In this document: positions 57,109 through 64,000 of the stretch, piece after piece
Layout: each line of letters opens with the position of its first letter
Numbering within the stretch: position 1 is the first letter of the stretch
DNA from: Nematopogon swammerdamellus
Lineage: Eukaryota; Arthropoda; Insecta; Lepidoptera; Adelidae
Direction: 5' to 3'
Length of the DNA stretch: 64,000 nucleotides
Assembly (NCBI GenBank): GCA_946902875.1
Contig: OX336353.1
Coordinates: 20,287,151-20,351,150 of the forward strand
The notes under the pieces: generated by a model
Told to the model about the DNA's origin: nothing
What the model saw: only the letters and a program-made list of their open reading frames with translations
Databases searched by the model: none
Translations under genes and position numbers: made by a program

Positions 57109-57463
57109 GGCGCCTAGTAACGCCACATGTGGATTTTTGAAAAAGTAGCCTGCGATAAGCCTAAAAACAACTGCAAAATATAGACTTTTTCTATTGATCA
57201 CACGTTTTTGGTTGTAAAATTTTATCATTTTCTATACAAACTATACGGTAACCAAATGTCGATTTTTTCTTCCGCGTGAACTTTGAATACTTGATCTCGG
57301 AAACGAAAGAGAATTTGAATGGATTTTTTATAGCAAAATGACGCCATTTGTTATATCTATCGATCACACGCTTTTCAAAGTTCTAATGCGAAGGATCGCA
57401 ATTTAAGAAAAAAACTCCTTATGAAAACTACTACGCCGTACGCCGTTGGCGTTACTAGACGCC
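57109..57463. mobile_element. TTAA-type MITE, uninterrupted copy
   Basis: TIRs GGCGCCTAGTAACGCC and GGCGTTACTAGACGCC. Flanks are TTAA on the left and TTCA on the right. It aligns with the outer parts of 35,880-37,199 and shows the single GTTTTTGG at the hAT target. Confidence 0.75.
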
Positions 57464-58132
57464 TTCACCTCTCACCATTGATAGAAGAGATGTCGCCAAG
57501 AACAAAATGCATCTAAGGGACCATAGGCGCCGACTACGTGGGTGCTCAGGGGCTCCAGCACCCACGAGGTGTGAGCAGTGGGTGCGGAGCACCCACGACG
57601 ATGGATATAAAAACTGATCAGTAATAGCATTTGAGCTACTACATAAAATTGCCTTATTTACTTACAAGCCTTTGAGCGGCCACATTTACACATTCGCACT
57701 AGTGGCGCGACGAATAGCGAACGTTACTATAGTACTCCTATATTATTCCATACCATTCAATAGAATATAGGGACACTACATGCGTAGGTACATCGTGCAA
57801 ATGTGTAAATGCGGCAAATGCAAAACATTGTGCGAACGTTTTGCGAATGCATGCTGCCGGGTGCCGGGAGAATTAGTGAAAAATTGGAGAAGCATATGTC
57901 CAGCAGTGGACGTCAACACGTTGATGATGATGATGATGATTATTCAATAAAAAAAAATTGCATGAGCACCCACGAGGATTTCTAAAAGTCGGCGCCCCTG
58001 TAAGGGACAGTCTCAGAAGTTTACAAATAAATTAATCGGCATAGCACTGTACATTAGCGAGGGGAGGGGAGGGGTAGGTGGTATGTTAATTCTTATTTTA
58101 GTAGTGCGAGGAAGATAATCAGCAAATGGCTG

Positions 58133-58176
<44 letters not shown>

Positions 58177-58698
58177 TCCAAAACCTCCTATTTATTTATT
58201 GATATTTTAATGGCACTACTTTAATTTTGTACTTATGTAGATAAATTGGATAATTATGAAGTTCTCTATTTAATTTCTAAGCTGTCTGTAGTTGCTTGTA
58301 TGGAATAATGAATTTTTAACAACTTGGCAGGTGAAGTTAGGACATTTTAAATTGAATAAGTAGTTAGGTATTTTTGTAAGCCAAGTAAAGGTTAAATTTA
58401 ATTAGTTTGGACGCATTTATTGTAATCAGCGTTTTATTAGTTACAATTCATTTATTATTATATTGAGTATATTGTGATATAATATTATTGTTTTGTAGTG
58501 ATTTTTATAGATGCTACTAAAAATAAGAGCATTTAAACAGAGTGGATAACTTTATGTTGATTAAAAGAGATGACATGAAAATACAAGAGTTAATATATTG
58601 AATTAAAGTAGGAGAATGGAATTTTCACATCATGTGGGGCTGATCAGAATGCAAGAGAAAATATAATATTTTTAACCAAATCCTCAAGGTGTTCTTTT
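57464..58698. other. spacer with LINE tail and microsatellite
   Basis: A short RTE-like 3' end (CATATGTCCAGCAGTGGACG) with (GAT)n at about 57,890-57,942, and a (TTTA)n microsatellite at about 58,134-58,175. A duplicated GAGCACCCACGA segment occurs near 57,560, 57,590 and 57,965. No gene is recognised. Confidence 0.45.
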
Positions 58699-59230
58699 TT
58701 AAATCTTTTTTTATGTAATCCGGGTGTTGGTGGCCGAGTCAAAGGAGCCAGAGTATGTGCTCCGACCAACCTCCGAGATGGAATATGCCTTTTTTTTTTA
58801 TGGAAACTGCCACGGTTGACTACATCACCTACAACGTCCGTGATGTCAGAGACTTCCCTTTGAATTGTTGGCTATACTGCGTCAGCCTCGGTAGCTCAGT
58901 GGTGCGGTCGGTCGATTATTAAGTAACCCTGAGTGCGGTAGGATGGGTGACCGCTCGACCGTTAGAGGCTGACCGTGGTTCGGATTCCATGTAAAACTGT
59001 AGGTCCCTTCCCTTCTTACCTCACTAGGTGGTAGGTTTTATCCCGCCCGGGTTGCTACCACCGCACTGAATGAAACGTCTGACGAAACGACTATGTAAAT
59101 AGTTCGTGTTTTCCGTCCAGTTCAGTGTAGCCGGCACGACCGAAGGGAAGCACTGGCATGGCACCTAGTTCAACAGGGTGATATGGGCTGACATCACACT
59201 GGACTAGACACAGCCGAGGCTGCTATGCAC
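58699..59230. mobile_element. SINE A copies nested in SINE B
   Basis: A minus SINE B is split into about 58,699-58,788, 58,851-58,880 and 59,196-59,230. Into it are set a minus SINE A end (58,789-58,851) and a plus SINE A (58,884-59,195) with head and most of the body. Confidence 0.65.
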
Positions 59231-59570
59231 ACTATATTAATAAATGGTTTAATTTATTATTCGTAGGCAAATACATTTTGCACTTAAATTTGTCATCTTA
59301 CATTCCGAATAGCAGCGACGATGACATATATATAACAAACAATAAAAAACAATGGCAAGTGCTGTACAAAACTAAGAGAAAAGACAAAAGTACTTTCGGT
59401 GTGAAATAATTTTAAACTTTATCTACAAGTACATATGTACTTAAAAAGACCAATATCGCTTGAAAAGTTCGAAAACATCGAGCGGCCGCGCGCGACGACG
59501 CGTCGGGACGAGCGGCGCCGCTGGCATAGGAGACTATATATTAGTATAGGCACGCGAGCCTGCCGCGCCG
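59231..59570. other. spacer with GC patch
   Basis: Nothing recognised apart from a GC-rich patch near 59,480-59,570 that belongs to the left shoulder of the next element. Confidence 0.3.
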
Positions 59571-59980
59571 CACAGTGGTTCGTCCCCATACAAGAGGTTG
59601 GACATAGGACCATATTATAAAATAATTAAAAAATAAGTATGCCTTCGTAATTCGTAATTTGTATTTAAAGGGACACTTTTGGAGCACCATGTGTCTTTGA
59701 AGAAAATGTGATGTATAATAGGTAGAAAGAAACGAATTATGAAAACCGTAAACCGAAATAAGGCGGGAATCGTGAGAAACATAAATATATGTGTCTCTCT
59801 CCATACTGAGAAAACAGTTTTATCCGATTTACTCCTAAACTATGCGTTCAACCTAAAAATTTGTAATGACAACATTTGTTGCTATTCAATGGAGGAATAC
59901 GATGGCATACTTATTTTTTAATTATTTTATAATATGATCCTATGTTCAACCTCTTGTATGGGGACGAACCACTGTGCGCC
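59571..59980. mobile_element. TIR element with 75-bp arms
   Basis: Arms contain CAGTGGTTCGTCCCCATACA and ATTATAAAATAATTAAAAAA, with about four mismatches, around a centre of about 260 bp. GC-rich sequence outside both arms (59,480-59,570 and 59,980-60,005) may belong to longer, decayed arms. Confidence 0.75.
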
Positions 59981-60091
59981 GGCCGCTGCGCTGCCGTCCC
60001 AGTGTGAATTGAGCCATATGCATACTAAATATTCTAACAGACCAGCAGCGTTCCCATACTGGGAGGTTTACAAGCGTCAATTTTAATTCAT

Positions 60092-60491
60092 GCGGCGGGG
60101 GGTGGCCGAGTGGTTTGGGCATCGGCTTCTCATGCGAGAGGTCCGCGGTTCGTATCCCGTTGGCGTGTAATGAGTTTTTTCTGACGAAAAAATTTACGTC
60201 CATGCCTACACCTGCTGCTTCACCGTTCGGAACCGGTGTAAAACTGTAGGTCCCTTCCCTTACCCCTTACTAGGTGGTAGGCTCAAATTGTAGCTGACTG
60301 GGTTGGTACCACCATACTGGATGTAAGATGGCCGCATAGCAGCCTCGGTTGTGTTCTCTAGTCCAGTATAGCCAGCAATCCAGCGAAGTCTTCGGTATGG
60401 CACCTACCTTCTCGGAGGTGATATTGGCTGGTCAGAGCATGCGCTTTAGCCCCTCTAACTCAGCCACCCATACCGGATTACATAAAAAAAA
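60092..60491 (+). mobile_element. SINE family B, full length
   Basis: tRNA-like head with A box TGGCCGAGTGG and B-box-like GGTTCGTATCC, hairpin leader, shared core (CCTTACTAGGTGGTAGGC in part), and 3' CCGGATTACAT plus A-run. Confidence 0.88.
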
Positions 60492-60806
60492 AATCTGCTG
60501 GCATGCAGAAGTAGACCTATGTACCTACTTACTATATCTCGACTCGCGCGAGCAACATGTTTTGCGCATGAGTCGCGCGACGAAGTAAACTTGAGGTACA
60601 TACGCATTTTCAAATCGTGCTATGCTTGTGGCCCTAATATTGGCCGCTGGTATGTCGCCAACGCGAGAGACGATTCCGCGTGTAAGGCTTAAAATCATCC
60701 CATGTAAAACTGCTATAAAATTATTTTGTACAGGCGAACCCTGCCATTGCTGCTGCGAACATTGCCGCCATGCTAAATAGGCAGGTATCATCAATATCAT
60801 CATCAA
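60492..60806. other. spacer, nothing firm
   Basis: The minus frame of 93 codons has no recognisable family. Confidence 0.3.
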
Positions 60807-61186
60807 TCAATACTAATAATAAATCTGTAAGGGATGGTCATGGAGTAAGTTACTTTGTTTTATGAGATACTGCATTTGTATATTCTATGTATGATACTAA
60901 AACTATATTGACGATTTTTAGAAATCTTTTCTGTATGTATGTATGGATGTTCCTCCATAACTCTTAAACTGATCATCCGAATTCGATGAAACTTAGTACA
61001 AGTACATTTGGCTATACCAGACACAGGATGGGCTAAATAAAATTCAGTTCCGATTACGCTAAAATGTGGCTCTCATACAAACTGAATTGTTCCGCGCTCC
61101 GAAATAGAGATACGGTAGCGGGCTTACTTACTGTCTTCATTTTTAAATACGAATTTCACGCGAGCGAAGTCGCGGGCAAAAGCTAG
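60807..61186 (+). mobile_element. Helitron-like element, uninterrupted
   Basis: Starts TCAATACTAATAATAAATC after an A and ends CTAG before a T. This 380-bp copy gives the reference for the two interrupted copies at 14.3 and 15.6 kb. Confidence 0.75.
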
Positions 61187-62330
61187 TAACTAAAATAAAA
61201 CGACAAGGAATAGACAATACATTTATTTCATTATAGTTGCTCAGCTTACTGCTAAATAAACGTTTGACTGCCATCAAGAGTTTTGGTTCAAATCAATTGA
61301 CCTGAATACTGTTAAACATTTACTAAGATCCAAGGATGAACGTACACAACCACGGAGGAGATGGTGCAGGGAAGTTGTTGCTGTTATTTTTGGTAAAACT
61401 AGCCAATCCTCCCTGTGCCGGCGGGGGGATGCCCACCAATCACGCAATGCTACTCGCACACAACGACGTATGCCCCCCGTTTGTGACGATGTTACCCAGT
61501 TTTCTAGGACCGACTCCTATCTACCCTCTGCTTCGTGTACACAACACATACAACAAAAAATATAAACTTTATTATTATAGAAAATCTGAACCTGATATTT
61601 TAATAGAAAACTATAGAAGGATCTACGGCCGATTCCCTTGTACCAGCTGCGCTGCAGCAAACGCTATGATTATTTTTGGAAATGTGCTTGTAGCAGGCAC
61701 GATAGAGAAATCTGTATGCATTATACTATGGATTGTTAATAGAAAAACTATTGAACACAGTAATCCCTAGACTGAAATTAATTCATAAATTTTGTTTTAT
61801 AAGGATGTACAGTTAGTTATCCCTGATTGGCGACGTGAAACAGTAGGCTATTAAAGCCGAAGGTATGGAACTTTTTCTATGGAGTGATTTATCTGTTACG
61901 AAGTAACTATTAAGTAATCTGTTGTTCCGTAGCCATTACCTACTTGTCCATCCCGCTGGACGCCCTATCCCGCATCACCATTGGGCTTTTTACGTGCCAA
62001 AGAGTTTGTAATTCTGTTCTCGCGGAATGACTCGCACAGTACTGTAGCAAAAGTAAAGACTTAACGGCCCGATTTCATCAACTTCGCCTAAAATGTAGCT
62101 TTCGTTGATCATTGACAAATTTATGAGAAGGCACTTTAACCGACAAATAACTGTTGAACGAGGTGACAACGGCCATTATTAATATTCATACTTGAAATTT
62201 TTTTTTTGCATAAATTCTGACTGTACTTCAACCAACATTTCACACAGCGACCACGGTCTCTGTAAGAGCCAACCGCAGATGGCGAGGGATTACTGCATAC
62301 AGTAGCAGGTATTTAGTGTTAATCTGCCCG
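61187..62330 (-). other. probable 3' UTR of the gene at 62.4 kb
   Basis: Downstream (on minus) of the stop at 62,331, possible AATAAA signals lie at about 61,568-61,573 and 61,221-61,226. The DNA is mostly unlike the repeats seen elsewhere, except a MITE fragment at about 62,068-62,165. A 144-codon plus frame here has no family features. Confidence 0.35.
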
Positions 62331-62568
<238 letters not shown>

Positions 62569-62989
62569 AGGTATAATGTGAATACATTACTGTAATGTAA
62601 TTTTCTAAATTCTCTGAAACATAAGTGGGTAAAAAGTGTTAAAAAAATGTTCGAAAATGCCTTTGCTATTACAATCTACATTTGTTACAAATACGTCTAA
62701 TAATACGAAAAATGCTCCATTGAGATTAGAGTTAATAAGATTAAGAATCATCTAAATAAATTCAAACTCTTACAGAGTAATTGGTTTTTCTTCTGATGTT
62801 TGAACTTTCTGAATATTGGGCTGTTGCCGTGCGTGCGTGAGCGTTCCATACATTTTGCTATGGCGGCGCGCGGCTGAACACGGCTCGCGCTGCGACCGCG
62901 CATTTTCGTGCGTTTTTGCCAGTTTTCACCCGCTTATTTTTCAGAGAATTTAGAAGATTACATTACAATAATGTATTCACATTATACCT
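62569..62989. mobile_element. 421-bp TIR element with GC-rich side
   Basis: Arms begin AGGTATAATGTGAATACATT and continue about 100 bp with growing divergence (TTCTAAATTCTCTGAAA is shared). The right inner part (62,855-62,905) is GC-rich while the left is AT-rich, so the element may have picked up foreign DNA. No clear target duplication. Confidence 0.7.
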
Positions 62990-63136
62990 TTTTAGAGTTT
63001 CACGTTACTTTATTTAATCAAGTAATTAAGTAATCAAAACAATTAATAAAGATCTAAAACTAATAACTAAAACTAACCTAAAACATAACTTACCTATCTA
63101 ACAAAAGAAAAATTAACAAGAACCTATAAATAAAAA

Positions 63137-63640
63137 ATTCCTTCTAGTTCGGCCGAGGCAGCCATAGTCCCTAGGACGCTTATAGCGTTCCCTCTTTGAA
63201 TTTCTAGGCTTATGCGGCGTATGAAGTAAGCCTTGGCACGCACGACTAAGGGATATGACTCCCTTCTTATATTGCTAGGTGGTAGGGTTTAACCCGCCCG
63301 GGTTGACCACCGCACTGAATGAAAGGTCGGTCGAAACGGCTATGTAAATAGTTTGTGTTTTCCGTCCAGTTCAGTGTAGCCGGCACGACCGAACGGAAGC
63401 ACTGACGTGGCACCAAGTTCACCCGGTGTTATGGGCTGACATCACGGACGTTGTAGGTGATGTAGCCAACCGTGTCAGTTTCAATAAAAAAAAAACGTCA
63501 CCGGACTTATCCACTAGCAATTTCCCGATGGTTTCAGCAAAAGCCAGTGCGTCCGATGACCACGCACCAAGGGTTTCGACCGCAAAACCTAGAAACTCAA
63601 ATAGGGTTTTTAGGGACTCATACTTTGTATTTTTTCATTA
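63137..63640 (-). mobile_element. LINE RT fragment split by SINE A
   Basis: On minus, 63,640-63,500 encodes a diverged reverse-transcriptase segment (FEFLGFAVETLGAWSSDALA). After the SINE, 63,245-63,137 continues as AKAYFIRRISLEIQRGNAIS and VLGTMAASAELE. A headless SINE A (63,255-63,493, plus) lies between them. Confidence 0.75.
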
Positions 63641-64000
63641 TACCTTGAGTCTTTACCTTACTATAAGCATATAAAGTATAGTTAAATAACTTGAAATGTG
63701 GCTATGGTTAGGGTAGGTTGTTTACGATAGTAGTAGGATACGATGTGATGTTTGCCTCGTACCCCCCTTAAATGACCCGCAACCACAAGTTAAGCACCAT
63801 TGACCCATTGATAACTGTATTTTTATTTTGTAAGTATCAATACAAGTACATTGGCTCATCAGTAGTATTATTTCAATTGACCTTATTGAAAAAAAAAAGG
63901 AACTAGACAGGGTTCTTTTAAATTACCAGCAAATTGCTTTAGTGGGCAATTGTGTAGTTCAAATTGATCATCTTTAATATAAATGAATAAATGGCGAAAT
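63641..64000. other. right edge, nothing recognised
   Basis: AT-rich DNA without a supportable exon or matched repeat. Confidence 0.35.

Noticed and set aside
61336..61770. 144-codon plus-strand frame
   Set aside because: No family resemblance. It lies antisense to the probable 3' UTR of the minus-strand gene.

Overview
This window is eukaryotic nuclear DNA, almost certainly from a moth or butterfly. Three insect genes with spliced exons can be read. The DNA between them is packed with small transposable elements: Helitron-type elements bounded by TC and CTAG, pol III SINEs, hAT/mariner/PIF/TTAA-type MITEs, and 5'-truncated RTE-, Jockey- and CR1-like LINE ends. No bacterial operons, CRISPR arrays, phage or viral genes were seen, and most long open frames lie in GC-rich or repeat DNA and are spurious.

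Layout. Bases 1-27,700 hold no convincing protein gene. They are a mosaic of repeats and of GC-rich blocks (about 1.8, 2.9, 6.8, 12.2, 14.0, 17.9, 18.6, 20.0-20.7, 23.5-24.0 and 24.2-24.6 kb) that lie upstream of dan and may include regulatory DNA. From about 27.7 to 34.3 kb, on the plus strand, lies a distal-antenna-like gene: a GC-rich 5' noncoding exon ending at 28,297, a 4.4-kb intron, and one large coding exon (543 residues, Pipsqueak-type helix-turn-helix). At 41,016-46,254 on the minus strand are the first two coding exons of DRC7, a nexin-dynein regulatory complex subunit of motile cilia. No later DRC7 exon was found to the left in this window. At 50,394-54,093 on the plus strand is a complete four-exon calcineurin-B-homologous protein gene (CHP1 family, 189 residues). 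At 62,331-62,420 on the minus strand is a probable last coding exon of an unidentified gene entering from the right.

The most striking structure is in the repeats. Two abundant SINE families have different pol III heads but closely related bodies. Family B has a Ser/Leu-tRNA-like head. Family A has a tRNA-like A box and B box with a 5S-rRNA-like stretch between them. Many element boundaries are pinned by target-site duplications or by an uninterrupted second copy in the window. Several insertions sit within a few to a few tens of bases of real splice sites. In CHP1 the 3' tail of an RTE-type LINE runs directly into the exon 2 acceptor.

The three named genes do not form one pathway: dan is a developmental transcription factor, DRC7 an axonemal scaffold subunit and CHP1 a calcium-binding partner of Na+/H+ exchangers. 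I see no new defence or biosynthetic system. The novelty lies in transposon architecture and in how it meets these gene structures.
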